Source: Mucilaginibacter sp. PAMC 26640 (GTDB lineage Bacteria > Bacteroidota > Bacteroidia > Sphingobacteriales > Sphingobacteriaceae). From it: a DNA stretch of 64,000 bases. This document shows, piece by piece, positions 9,340-17,779 of this stretch (its first letter is position 1; each line of letters starts with the position of its first letter). The notes beneath the pieces are model-generated. The model was given only the letters and a program-made list of their open reading frames with translations, searched no databases and had not been told where the DNA came from. Location of the stretch: NCBI GenBank assembly GCA_001596135.1, contig CP014773.1, forward strand, positions 5,146,001 to 5,210,000, written 5' to 3'. Position numbers and translations under genes: made by a program.

Positions 9340-9721
9340 AACATTGCTGATTATTGAAGACAATGACGACATCCGCGATAACGTGGTGGAAATACTGGGT
9401 TTGGCAGGATTCAATGTTTATGAAGCATCTAACGGCAAAGCGGGCTTGCACCTTGCAAAACAGCACAAACCCGACCTGATACTTTGCGACATTATGATGC
9501 CGGAACTTGATGGATACATGGTTTTAAACCTATTGCATGAGAATCCAGAGACAGCCAGGATACCTTTCATCTTTCTGACGGCCAGGGCGGAACCACTTGA
9601 CCTGCGCAAAGGCATAGAGATGGGTGCCGACGATTACCTCACCAAGCCTTTTGATGACTTAGAATTACTTAACGCGATAGATACCCGTTTTAAAAAGCAG
9701 GTTGAAAAGGAAAAAAATTAG
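9332..9721 (+). CDS. Single-domain response regulator
   Basis: This 129-residue receiver domain has no output domain. The acidic pocket (E9, D10, N11, D12), phospho-acceptor Asp53 (LILCDIMMPELDGY), Thr83 (FLTARAEP) and Lys105 (DYLTKPF) are all present. I chose the ATG at 9332, which gives MSKTLLIIEDNDD and overlaps the kinase stop codon. An upstream TTG in the same frame would add 13 unconserved residues. Lacking a DNA-binding domain, it may act by protein contact or in a phosphorelay rather than as a transcription factor. The nearest histidine kinase is the one it overlaps. Confidence 0.9.
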   Translation: MSKTLLIIEDNDDIRDNVVEILGLAGFNVYEASNGKAGLHLAKQHKPDLILCDIMMPELDGYMVLNLLHENPETARIPFIFLTARAEPLDLRKGIEMGADDYLTKPFDDLELLNAIDTRFKKQVEKEKN

Positions 9722-9845
9722 AGCAAAGGAATTACCCTTATTAATGACCGACATAAAAACTGATCAATATCATGTTTCCAGGCAACCGAACACCGGTCTT
9801 ACCAGCTAGATTAAGGCTAATTTTATACAACTAAATATAATACAT

Positions 9846-10169
9846 ATGAAGGTGGTTGCTTATAGTGTACGGGCATTTGAAACTGAATATTTTGCTAAAG
9901 CAAATAATAAGAAACATGACATCACACTTATAGCTAACCCGCTGGGACTTGATACGGTTCACTATGCAGAAGGGAAAGAGGCCATCATCATGCCGGAAGG
10001 CAGCATTCCAACAGAAGAAGTAACACGTAAATTATGTGAGATGGGAATCAAATTCATCATTAACCGTGGCACAAGTGATAATCCTGCAGACTTGCAGCTG
10101 ATAGCAGAGCAAACAATAATAAACCTGGATATGGCCAATGAACATAACCGGCTTCTGCCGGTTTCATAA
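9846..10169 (+). CDS. Small protein resembling the N-terminal domain of D-lactate dehydrogenase
   Basis: The 107 residues align by eye with the first about 100 residues of D-2-hydroxyacid dehydrogenases of the LdhA type. These open with MK-x-AVYS-x-x-x-(F/Y)-(D/E) and reach a (K/V)-(F/Y)-I-x-x-R-x-x-x-x-N-x-x-DL segment; here MKVVAYSVRAFETEY and KFIINRGTSDNPADL. The chain ends where the NAD-binding Rossmann domain would begin, so it cannot be an active dehydrogenase. There is no downstream remnant: the next gene starts 30 bases later in a new frame. It could be a stand-alone regulatory or ligand-binding domain. The function is unknown and the relationship is an inference. Confidence 0.7.
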   Translation: MKVVAYSVRAFETEYFAKANNKKHDITLIANPLGLDTVHYAEGKEAIIMPEGSIPTEEVTRKLCEMGIKFIINRGTSDNPADLQLIAEQTIINLDMANEHNRLLPVS

Positions 10170-10199
10170 GTGTCACCCTATATTTAACTAAAATCAATT

Positions 10200-10493
10200 A
10201 TGAAAACCATTGCAAATGTACAGCCGGTAAGCGCTGAAAAATTGTTCGACCTTTTAAAGAAAGAATTCCCGGATTATATCAATTCCAGTTTAGATTCCAG
10301 CCTGGCAATAGATTTTGCTCACGTGTATGACATCATCAATGTTATATTTCCGGAAGTAGAAGGGGGCGTTACTTTAACAATTACCGTTTCTGAAGATGAG
10401 ATAATCGTTTCTGGTAACACAGAAAATATTGCTTATAATATTACATTGCTGGAAGAACAGCTCATTAATTTTGTCACGGAGAAATGCAGTTAA
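10200..10493 (+). CDS. Small conserved-looking protein of unknown function
   Basis: This 97-residue acidic protein has no signal peptide or membrane segment. The pattern is an N-terminal helical half (AEKLFDLLKKEFPDYI) followed by a beta-rich part (GVTLTITVSEDEIIVSGNTENIAYNITLLEEQL). I do not recognise the family. It follows the D-lactate-dehydrogenase-like gene by 30 bases on the same strand and is closed by a strong terminator hairpin about 60 bases downstream, so the two are probably one transcript. Its even codon use and good spacing support a real gene. Confidence 0.65.
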   Translation: MKTIANVQPVSAEKLFDLLKKEFPDYINSSLDSSLAIDFAHVYDIINVIFPEVEGGVTLTITVSEDEIIVSGNTENIAYNITLLEEQLINFVTEKCS

Positions 10494-10553
10494 AGCCCGA
10501 CCCGGTTGAGCTGCTCATCGCCTAAGTTAATAACCGTTAAGCGGACAACAGGA

Positions 10554-10589
10554 AAATAACACCAATAACTGCCGTTATTGGTGTTATTT
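10554..10589. terminator. Bidirectional Rho-independent terminator
   Basis: AAATAACACCAATAAC (10554-10569) pairs perfectly with GTTATTGGTGTTATTT (10574-10589) around a 4-base loop, a 16-bp stem flanked by A- and T-rich bases on both sides. It lies between the end of the plus-strand small-protein operon and the end of the convergent universal stress protein gene and could serve both. Confidence 0.8.
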
Positions 10590-10705
10590 ATTTGAAGGAA
10601 ACCCATTGTATTGCTTTTAAATGGTTATTTTCTGCATCACTATATTTGATAAACAAATCATTCACCATGAGTCCGCTAGCACGAAAAATGACTCCCAAAT
10701 CCTAA

Positions 10706-11560
10706 TTATGCCGAAACCACAAGCAGTGGGATAGCAACGCGGCTCACCATACGTTTTGTATGGCTGCCGTTGAAAAGGGAATCGAAAAAGCCATGCTGGC
10801 GGTGAAGCATTGCAAGCATATCTACCTGGCCATGTTCACAAAGCCATTTTAACCCTTTTTCAGTATTTTCACTGGTTACTACCCGATAAAAAATGTTGGG
10901 ATAGTTTGCTTTATTGGAAAGATCGGTAAGATAGTTATCCATATGCTTTTTTAACGCTGGCGATGGCTCTTCGTCAGGCTGTTTATGCGCAATAAGGATT
11001 TCCGCGTTTAATGTTCTGGCCAGCGGAATGATTTTATGGATTTCCTCCAGATCCTTCTCCGCATTTGACATATCTACTGCAAAAGCGATCTTCTTAATTG
11101 GCATAAATTTGGCAGCCTGCGGAATAAGCAACAGCGATTTTAAGGAATTATCAATCATTTTACTACAATGGTCCCCTAAAAGAAAAGCACTCAGGCTGTC
11201 GCTTCCATGGGTAGCCATAACCACCAGTTCTGTATGCTGGGTCTTCACAATATCATTCACTACATCGGTTAACATACCAGCTTGCTCTATGTAGGTAATA
11301 GCAGGATGAAATTTATCGGAGTGATCATGCTGCTGCATACTTGTTTTTAGTTTTTTCAACTCAACTTCGCTATTGCGAAGCAACACGGTCGTTTCTTCCA
11401 TTGGCCAAACCACCAGTCCGGCCTGCGGTGCCTCCGCCGGAATGATCACTGCATTGCAGAGCACTACATCTGCCTTTAACTGCTGGGCCAGCTGGTAGCC
11501 ATATTCGGCGGCATGCGTTGCATTGGCCGAAAAATCTGTAGGGATAAGGATTTTTTTCAT
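10706..11560 (-). CDS. Tandem universal stress protein (two UspA domains)
   Basis: With the start at 11560 the protein begins MKKILIPTDFSANA, the canonical UspA opening. An in-frame ATG six codons upstream (11578) gives an unconserved extension. The 284 residues contain two UspA domains. The first (about 1-147) has the nucleotide-binding pattern MATHGSDSLSAFLLGDHC, ending KSLLLIPQ. The second (about 153-284) is more degenerate (MLHRQHGFFDSLFNGSH, ending AIPLLVVSA). Such proteins are cytoplasmic ATP- or AMP-binding stress factors. Its position beside phosphoketolase and PAS-kinase genes fits a stress or low-oxygen metabolic neighbourhood, but no regulatory site was identified. Confidence 0.9.
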   Translation of the reverse strand: MKKILIPTDFSANATHAAEYGYQLAQQLKADVVLCNAVIIPAEAPQAGLVVWPMEETTVLLRNSEVELKKLKTSMQQHDHSDKFHPAITYIEQAGMLTDVVNDIVKTQHTELVVMATHGSDSLSAFLLGDHCSKMIDNSLKSLLLIPQAAKFMPIKKIAFAVDMSNAEKDLEEIHKIIPLARTLNAEILIAHKQPDEEPSPALKKHMDNYLTDLSNKANYPNIFYRVVTSENTEKGLKWLCEHGQVDMLAMLHRQHGFFDSLFNGSHTKRMVSRVAIPLLVVSA

Positions 11561-11682
11561 GATGTAAAATTGGCGCATTTGGATGGCAGGCGTAATGCCG
11601 GAGATCAGCCCAATTTATGCTCTTCGTCATTTTTGCGCCCGTGCAGGTTGCGCATATTTGTATCCATCCTCAACCGCTTGCT

Positions 11683-11910
11683 ATGAAAACGCTGAAATTC
11701 AATTTTAATCACCCCTTTAAAGGCCGGGCCTGCCTGCTTCAGTTGGATACCACTGCGCCAAAAAAACAAATAATTCAGATTGACAATGACGGTTTGCTGG
11801 AAATTCCCATTGAAGAATGCCAGACCGGTAAATGGAGACTGATGCTGGATTGGCAATATGATGACAATTACTTTTGTTACCAGCAAAACTTCGAGTTTAA
11901 CGATATTTAA
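11683..11910 (+). CDS. Small uncharacterised protein
   Basis: The best start is the ATG at 11683, giving MKTLKFNFNHPFKGRACLLQ. A longer frame from 11617 adds 22 residues without a sensible signal. The 75 residues look like a compact beta protein (strands TLKFNFN, RACLLQLD, QIIQIDNDGLLEIPI, WRLMLDWQYDDNYFCYQQNFEF). They are reminiscent of small FixH-like or copper-resistance beta sandwiches but without a membrane anchor. The family is not identified. It is divergent from the universal stress gene and lies 130 bases upstream of the CheB-CheR hybrid. Confidence 0.6.
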   Translation: MKTLKFNFNHPFKGRACLLQLDTTAPKKQIIQIDNDGLLEIPIEECQTGKWRLMLDWQYDDNYFCYQQNFEFNDI

Positions 11911-11971
11911 CTTCAATTCACTAAGCCAATGTTAAACCAGTGATTAAAAATATTTTACTGGTTAATAGTTG

Positions 11972-11979
11972 TACATTTG
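11972..11979 (+). promoter_or_regulatory. Bacteroidota-type -7 element upstream of the CheB-CheR hybrid
   Basis: TACATTTG matches the Bacteroidota TAnnTTTG -7 consensus and lies 61 bases before the ATG at 12041. No clear -33 TTTG is seen at the expected distance, so support is partial. Confidence 0.35.
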
Positions 11980-12040
11980 ATATGCCCCTTTCCTGTAAGG
12001 TTCGATATCGCTTTTCTTAAACTCTAAAAAATCCTTTATT

Positions 12041-15000
12041 ATGCAGAATATCGTTCCTCATCACATAATTGCCATTGGCGCATCTGCCGGCGGTATGGAC
12101 GAGATCAATTTGTTTTTTGATCATACTCCTCTGGATGGGGTTGCTTATGTCATCGTCCAGCATTTATCCCCTGATTTTAAAAGCCGAATGGTAGAGCTTT
12201 TAGGCAAGCACAGCAAGCTGGAAGTTTTAGAAGCTGAAGATGGCTCTGAAATTAAGAGCAATCAGGTGTACCTTATTCCCAATGATAAATTCATGACCAT
12301 TGAAGGCGGGCGTTTACGGTTAACCAATAAAGCAAAGGTTAAGGCCCCGCATTTAACAATAAATGCCTTTTTCAATTCACTGGCAGTGGATTGTGGAACT
12401 AAGGCGATCGGCGTAATTCTGTCCGGTTTAGGGTCTGATGGTACTGAAGGGGTTAAAAACATAAAGAAAGCCGGCGGCATGGTAATTGCCCGTAACCCGG
12501 AAACTACGGATTTTAGCAGCATGCCATCTCACGCGATAGCAACAGGCCTGGTTGATTTTATATTGGAACCTGCTGCGATGCCGGACACGATAGAAGATTA
12601 TGTAAACAAAGAATTGACGGTAGATAAAGATGACCAAAATGATGAAAAATACATCAAGAAGATTGTAGACCTCATTAAAGAAAGGTCAACATTGGATTTT
12701 TCTGATTACAAACTACCAACCATTCTAAGACGAACCAAACGGCGGGCAGACCATGGAAATTTCTCGTCGCTGGAAAAATACCTGTTTTTTTTAAAGTCGA
12801 ATACCGAAGAAGTGGAAGCCTTGGCGAAGGAATTTCTGATCAGTGTGACATCTTTTTTTAGAGACAAGGAAGCCTTCACTTTTATTGAAAAGAAAATAAT
12901 ACCGGTTGTATTAGCGCAAATAACACCGGGTGAAGAACTAAAAATGTGGGTGGCAGGCTGTGCGACAGGTGAAGAAGCCTATTCTATGGCTATTTTAGTT
13001 GCCGAACAACTTAGCGGGAAATATAAAGATATCGTTGTTAAGATCTTTGCGACAGATATTGACAGCGCAGCTATGGACTTTGCCGGTAAAGGCATTTACA
13101 ACAAGGACATCGCGAAGCATGTTTCTGAAGCAAGGCTGAAAAAGTATTTCAATAAAGAAGGCGAATGTTACCGGGTTAACCCGGAGATCCGCAACATGGT
13201 GATTTTTGCCCAGCATGATCTGGTGAAAAACCCGCCTTATTGTAATATGAACTTTATAAGCTGCCGCAACCTGCTCATTTATATGAGCCCGGTTTTGCAG
13301 AAAAAAATCTTTTCCATGATGCTGTTCGGCTTAAAAATGAACGGCTACTTGTTCCTTGGATCCAGTGAAAACCCCATGCCAATAATTAAAAACCTGGAAG
13401 TAGTTCAAAAAAAATGGAAAATCTATAAAAATTTAAAAGCAAGGCGTGAAGTAAGCTTTGATGCCTTCACACTGCCGGAGTTACTTGACAGCAAGCGGAT
13501 ACCCGCTATACAACGGGAGGAAAATACCCTAAGTACTAATAACACCGTTTCTGAAGCTATGAATACGCAGTTGGCCGAGCAGCAGGATTACCTGGCCGTG
13601 TGTATAGATGAACACAATTTAGTTGTAAAATCTTACGGTAATACCAAATATCTGCTTAAGCAACATTTCAATTTAAACCTTGCAGAACTATTGCCTAAAC
13701 CGCTTGCCGTTGCATTTAATGCGCTAAAGCAGAAAGTTGGCCAAACGGGTAAACCGGCCACGTTAACTGGTATAAAGATCAAACACGAAAGCTTGACGGT
13801 TAAGGTAACGCTGGTAATCAGTCTGCTTAAAGTGAACAAAAATGAGCAAAAACTACTCCTAGTAACCATTCGCCAGGATGAGCAGCAAGAAACCCCTATT
13901 GCCGATGATGCTATTTTTGATGAAAAGATATACCATGACAAATACACCCTGAATTTAGAAGAGGAACTGAAAGAACTACAGGTGAAACTGCATTCGGCAT
14001 ATGAAAGACTGGACGCTTCCAACGAAAATATGCAGTCGTTTAACGAGGAACTGATCTCCGCTAACGAGGAAATGCAAAGTACCAATGAGGAGATGCAATC
14101 GGTTAACGAAGAATTGCATACCATTAATGCCGACTATCAGCTAAAAAATAAAGAATTACTGGAGATCAATGACGACCTGAACAATTATTTCAGAAGCAAT
14201 ATTAATGGGCAATTATTTATTAACAATGATTTGTTGCTAATGAAATTTTCGCCGGGCACGGTAAAACAGATCAACTTGCTGGAAACCGATATTGGAAGGC
14301 CGCTAAGCAATATCTCCACCAATATTAAATTCGAAACTATTATTGAGGACATTAAGCAGGTTTTGGCCGAAGGCACGGTTATAACTAAGGAGATAGAGAC
14401 CAATAATGGGAAGTGGTACCAGATCATGACGATGCCTTACGTGCAAATGGTTGATGAAAAAAGAAATGGGGCGATAGTTACCTTTAACGATATTACAGAA
14501 TTAAAAGCCACCCAGGTAGAATTGAACCGTAAGAACAAAAGCCTGGAACGCATAAACGGCGATCTGGATAACTTTGTACACACAGCCTCACATGATTTGC
14601 TGGCACCGTTAGCCAACATTGAGACCAGCATTGGGGTAATGAACCTGATTAAAGTAACAGACCCGGGGCTATCCAAGTTCATCACGATCATAAATTCATC
14701 CGTTAAAAAATTCCGTACACTTATCAACGATATTTCGGTTGTAGCCCGAATTGAGGGCGATATGCTAAGCATGGAAATGGTGGATGTAGAAGAAATTATA
14801 GCTAATATTGAATGGAGCCTTGAAAGCAGGATTCAGCAAAGCGGTGCAGTGATCACTAAAAATCTGGAAATTAAAAAGGTAATGTTCTCAAAAAAGAATC
14901 TGAGAAGTATCCTTTACAACCTGATAGCTAACGGCATTAAATTCACTAACGGAAGCAGCCCGCTCATCCACATCGCTATCTTTAGGGATGCGGATCACAT

Positions 15001-15229
15001 TACGCTTACCGTTAACGATAATGGCCTTGGCATAGCAAAAAACCAGGTGGACATTATTTTCAGCATGTACGGAAGGTTAAATAAAGAAGTTGAAGGCCAA
15101 GGCATTGGCCTGTACCTGGCTAAAAAAATTATAAATGCAGCCGACGGCAATATGACCGTTGAAAGTGAAGTAGGAATAGGAAGCACTTTCACGATATGCC
15201 TTCCAATACCGGTATTAGTAACAGATTAG
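12041..15229 (+). CDS. CheB-CheR-PAS-histidine kinase hybrid
   Basis: This 1062-residue protein joins four modules. The CheB methylesterase domain (about 8-190) has the catalytic triad Ser15 (GASAGG), His41 (VQHLSP) and Asp133 (GLGSDGTEG). The CheR methyltransferase domain (about 205-470) has the AdoMet motif VAGCATGEEAYSMA and NPPYCNMNFISCRNLLIYM. A long Glu/Asn-rich coiled coil (about 640-720, repeats of NEEMQS) is followed by a PAS domain (about 720-830). The C-terminal kinase has His851 (TASHDLLAPLAN), an N-box (YNLIANGIKF), DNGLGIA and GQGIGLYLA. CheB lacks its usual receiver domain, so its activity is not controlled by CheA in the classical way. No chemoreceptor genes are visible. Such hybrids are common in non-flagellated Bacteroidota and probably act in stress or surface signalling. 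Confidence 0.92.
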   Translation: MQNIVPHHIIAIGASAGGMDEINLFFDHTPLDGVAYVIVQHLSPDFKSRMVELLGKHSKLEVLEAEDGSEIKSNQVYLIPNDKFMTIEGGRLRLTNKAKVKAPHLTINAFFNSLAVDCGTKAIGVILSGLGSDGTEGVKNIKKAGGMVIARNPETTDFSSMPSHAIATGLVDFILEPAAMPDTIEDYVNKELTVDKDDQNDEKYIKKIVDLIKERSTLDFSDYKLPTILRRTKRRADHGNFSSLEKYLFFLKSNTEEVEALAKEFLISVTSFFRDKEAFTFIEKKIIPVVLAQITPGEELKMWVAGCATGEEAYSMAILVAEQLSGKYKDIVVKIFATDIDSAAMDFAGKGIYNKDIAKHVSEARLKKYFNKEGECYRVNPEIRNMVIFAQHDLVKNPPYCNMNFISCRNLLIYMSPVLQKKIFSMMLFGLKMNGYLFLGSSENPMPIIKNLEVVQKKWKIYKNLKARREVSFDAFTLPELLDSKRIPAIQREENTLSTNNTVSEAMNTQLAEQQDYLAVCIDEHNLVVKSYGNTKYLLKQHFNLNLAELLPKPLAVAFNALKQKVGQTGKPATLTGIKIKHESLTVKVTLVISLLKVNKNEQKLLLVTIRQDEQQETPIADDAIFDEKIYHDKYTLNLEEELKELQVKLHSAYERLDASNENMQSFNEELISANEEMQSTNEEMQSVNEELHTINADYQLKNKELLEINDDLNNYFRSNINGQLFINNDLLLMKFSPGTVKQINLLETDIGRPLSNISTNIKFETIIEDIKQVLAEGTVITKEIETNNGKWYQIMTMPYVQMVDEKRNGAIVTFNDITELKATQVELNRKNKSLERINGDLDNFVHTASHDLLAPLANIETSIGVMNLIKVTDPGLSKFITIINSSVKKFRTLINDISVVARIEGDMLSMEMVDVEEIIANIEWSLESRIQQSGAVITKNLEIKKVMFSKKNLRSILYNLIANGIKFTNGSSPLIHIAIFRDADHITLTVNDNGLGIAKNQVDIIFSMYGRLNKEVEGQGIGLYLAKKIINAADGNMTVESEVGIGSTFTICLPIPVLVTD

Positions 15230-15251
15230 GCTGTGAATTTCTCATTCGGTT

Positions 15252-15386
15252 ATGATTGATAAACCGGCTAATGTCTCAAATTATAATGATATACTGGCAG
15301 CTTGCTCCCGGCGAAAATTGATCAAGGTGATAGAGAATACGAGAAGCAATAAAACCCTGCTGGTACATTTTGATTTCAGGAAATAA
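15252..15386 (+). CDS. Possible small protein (44 residues)
   Basis: An ATG reading frame of 44 codons (MIDKPANVSNYND... ending VHFDFRK) lies 22 bases after the CheB-CheR hybrid stop codon and before the convergent SulP gene. It is basic, without a signal peptide, and not recognisable. The close spacing suggests it could be the last gene of that transcript, but the length makes chance likely. Confidence 0.3.
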   Translation: MIDKPANVSNYNDILAACSRRKLIKVIENTRSNKTLLVHFDFRK

Positions 15387-15436
15387 ATCGCCCGCCTGAG
15401 ATCAATTAAACCAATGGATAATTTGCCACACCGCAG

Positions 15437-16978
15437 CTAAGAATATCTTTCTGTTGCCACATGGTAGGCAGGATCTTCCAATATATTTACTTCGATCACA
15501 TTACCAGCATTTTTAAGCAGCAAACGGCAATCTTCACTCAAGTGTTTCAGGTGCAACTTTTTCCCGGCCAGGCGATATCGTTCAGTCAGCTTGCTTAATG
15601 CGTCGATACCGGACATATCCGAAACCCGGCTCTCCTTAAAATCGATCACCACTTCCTCAGGGTCTGTCAACACGTCGAACTTTTCTACAAACGCGGTGAC
15701 CGAACCAAAGAATAAAGGGCCAAAGATCTCGTAATGCTTAACACCAGTAACGTCTATAAATTTCCTTGCCCTTATGCGTTTCGCACTTTCCCAGGCGAAT
15801 ACTAAGGCTGATATAATTACGCCTATCAAAACGGCTAATGCCAGGTTATGCAGCCAAATGGTGATCAAAGCAACCAGTATCCCCACAAACACATCCTGTT
15901 TTGGCATTTTATTAATAATGCGAAAGCTGATCCATTCGAAAGTCCCGAAAGCTACCATCATCATTACGCCGGTTAATGCCGCCATTGGAATGCGCTCAAT
16001 AATAGGCGCACCAAATAAGATAATGACTAATATTGTTAGCGAAGCGATGATCCCTGATAATCTGGCGCGGGCCCCCGCGGATAGGTTAACCAGGGTTTGC
16101 GCTATCATAGGGCAGCCACCCATTCCAAAAAAGAACCCGTTCAGGATATTGGCGCTGCCCTGGGCAATCGCTTCACGGTTGCCGTTACCGCGGGTAGCCG
16201 TCATTTCATCCACCAGGTTAAGCGTTAGTAACCCTTCCGTCAAACCAACACCGGCCATAATCAAGGCATAAGGAAAAATGGTTGTTAATGTATCCAGGTT
16301 AAGCGGGACAGACGGTATGTGGAATGGTGGGAAACTACCGCTTACCTCGGCAATATCCCTTACAATTTTGGTAGGAATTCCAAACCCAAGCACGATCAGG
16401 AATACGACGATAATAGCAACCAGAGATGGCGGTACCGCCTTGGTGATACGTGGCAATACAACTACGATACCGATGGTCAGCGCAACTAAACCCGCCATAA
16501 TATAAAGCGGCGGACCTGACAACCAGGTTTCATGGCCACCCACCACGGTTTTAAACTGCTCGAGTTGCGCCACAAAAATAATAACAGCCAAACCGTTAAC
16601 AAAACCATACATGACCGGCTGTGGCACAAGCCGTATGAATTTGCCCAGTTTAAACAAGCCAACTACTATTTGGATTAGGCCGGCCAAGGCTACCGCAGCA
16701 AATACATATTCAAGGCCGTTTGATTTCATCAGGGCGATCAATACAACAACAGTCGCACCTGCACCACCAGAAATCAACCCGGGCCGGCCACCAAATACGG
16801 AGGTAATTAAACCCATTATAAATGCGGCGTACAAACCAACCAGTGGCGGGAATCCGGCGAGGATGGCAAATGATAATGATTCAGGCATCATTGTCATGGC
16901 AACGGTTAAACCGGCTAATATTTCGTTTTTGTAATTGATTTTTTGAGAAAAGTCGAATAAATTAAGATATACCTTCAT
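15437..16978 (-). CDS. SulP-family anion transporter with STAS domain
   Basis: The 513 residues have about 10-14 membrane segments in the first 390 residues. SulP hallmarks are present: an N-terminal amphipathic start, the early AGLTVAMTMMPESLSFAILAGFPPLVGLYAAF, and GGRPGLISGGAGATVVVL. A cytoplasmic STAS domain follows (about 400-513; VVIDFKESRVSDMSGIDAL with the STAS switch Ser). The family moves sulfate, bicarbonate or other anions across the inner membrane. The conserved early pattern matches the bacterial SulP/BicA-like branch, but the substrate cannot be decided. It is convergent with the CheB-CheR hybrid. A 7-bp GCGCCAT/ATGGCGC hairpin (17030-17051) sits about 50 bases upstream of its start. 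Confidence 0.9.
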   Translation of the reverse strand: MKVYLNLFDFSQKINYKNEILAGLTVAMTMMPESLSFAILAGFPPLVGLYAAFIMGLITSVFGGRPGLISGGAGATVVVLIALMKSNGLEYVFAAVALAGLIQIVVGLFKLGKFIRLVPQPVMYGFVNGLAVIIFVAQLEQFKTVVGGHETWLSGPPLYIMAGLVALTIGIVVVLPRITKAVPPSLVAIIVVFLIVLGFGIPTKIVRDIAEVSGSFPPFHIPSVPLNLDTLTTIFPYALIMAGVGLTEGLLTLNLVDEMTATRGNGNREAIAQGSANILNGFFFGMGGCPMIAQTLVNLSAGARARLSGIIASLTILVIILFGAPIIERIPMAALTGVMMMVAFGTFEWISFRIINKMPKQDVFVGILVALITIWLHNLALAVLIGVIISALVFAWESAKRIRARKFIDVTGVKHYEIFGPLFFGSVTAFVEKFDVLTDPEEVVIDFKESRVSDMSGIDALSKLTERYRLAGKKLHLKHLSEDCRLLLKNAGNVIEVNILEDPAYHVATERYS

Positions 16979-17779
16979 AGAATGACTGATGGAAGAACAA
17001 GAATAAAATTTAAAAAAATAAGGATACAGGCGCCATAAAGAATCATGGCGCTAAAAGTTCATTCCTTAAATATCAGGGTGGTGTAACGGGTGAAGATGAA
17101 ATAATGCAAATCATTCTTCTGCGAAAATAAGAAAAAACTGCTTTAGTGGCAAATCATTAAAATGCAGCCGCTAATATTTATAGTATTTTAAAAAATGCTT
17201 ACACACGATAAAAAAGTATTTCGCCTTTCAAAGTTCGTGAAAAGGCGTTGCTAAATCAATTGATTATTACAGGTGTCTGTTAGGACTTTAAAACATTTTG
17301 CTAACGGATAGAGAGTCTATACTTCTAACTCTGGCAGGCGCACCTGCCGCTGCCTTATTATCTGGAGGCTTACTGGCACTATTTTTCAATAAGTTACACA
17401 ATTTAATTTTAACGGGTCACAAAAAGGTGACCGATATATTTTGATATTAAACGTACTATTCATGTCGTTTAAAGAACGAAAATTAACGTATGCAACGAGA
17501 CCATTTAATCATTTAATGCTTTTATAAAAGTGCTTGGTTAAATTCTTTTCTTAAACAAATAGTTTAACTTAGAAGAATTATGATCTAATTCATATCGCAT
17601 AGAGAACCATAAGGCAAAGTCAATTTCCTGTTTTGGGGTTGGCCTGTATCTTTCCTCCGAAATTATACAGCGGAATAATGGCAAGATATGGGTAAAAAGC
17701 TAAATTGATAAAGGTTCAACATTTTGCTTTCGCCTGCCACTTGATAAGTGCTTATACCTTCTACTTTAAAAATTATTTT
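16979..17779. other. Long AT-rich intergenic region between divergent SulP and CheB genes
   Basis: About 800 bases lack a confident gene. Visible items are the hairpin GCGCCAT/ATGGCGC (17030-17051), the short inverted repeat GGTCAC/GTGACC (17415-17432), and a 48-codon TTG-start frame at 17298-17444. That frame reads as a membrane helix (LTLAGAPAAALLSGGLLALF) and ends inside the second inverted repeat. It could be the decayed N-terminus of a membrane transporter. The rest is AT-rich and presumably holds two divergent promoters. Confidence 0.45.
17298..17444 (+). pseudogene. Possible remnant of a membrane transporter N-terminus
   Basis: A 48-codon frame starting with TTG encodes one strongly hydrophobic helix rich in Gly, Ala and Leu, then a short charged tail and a stop. 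The helix pattern is vaguely like the first segment of ZIP-type metal transporters, but nothing follows in any frame. It may be a gene scar, a tiny membrane peptide or chance. Confidence 0.2.
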
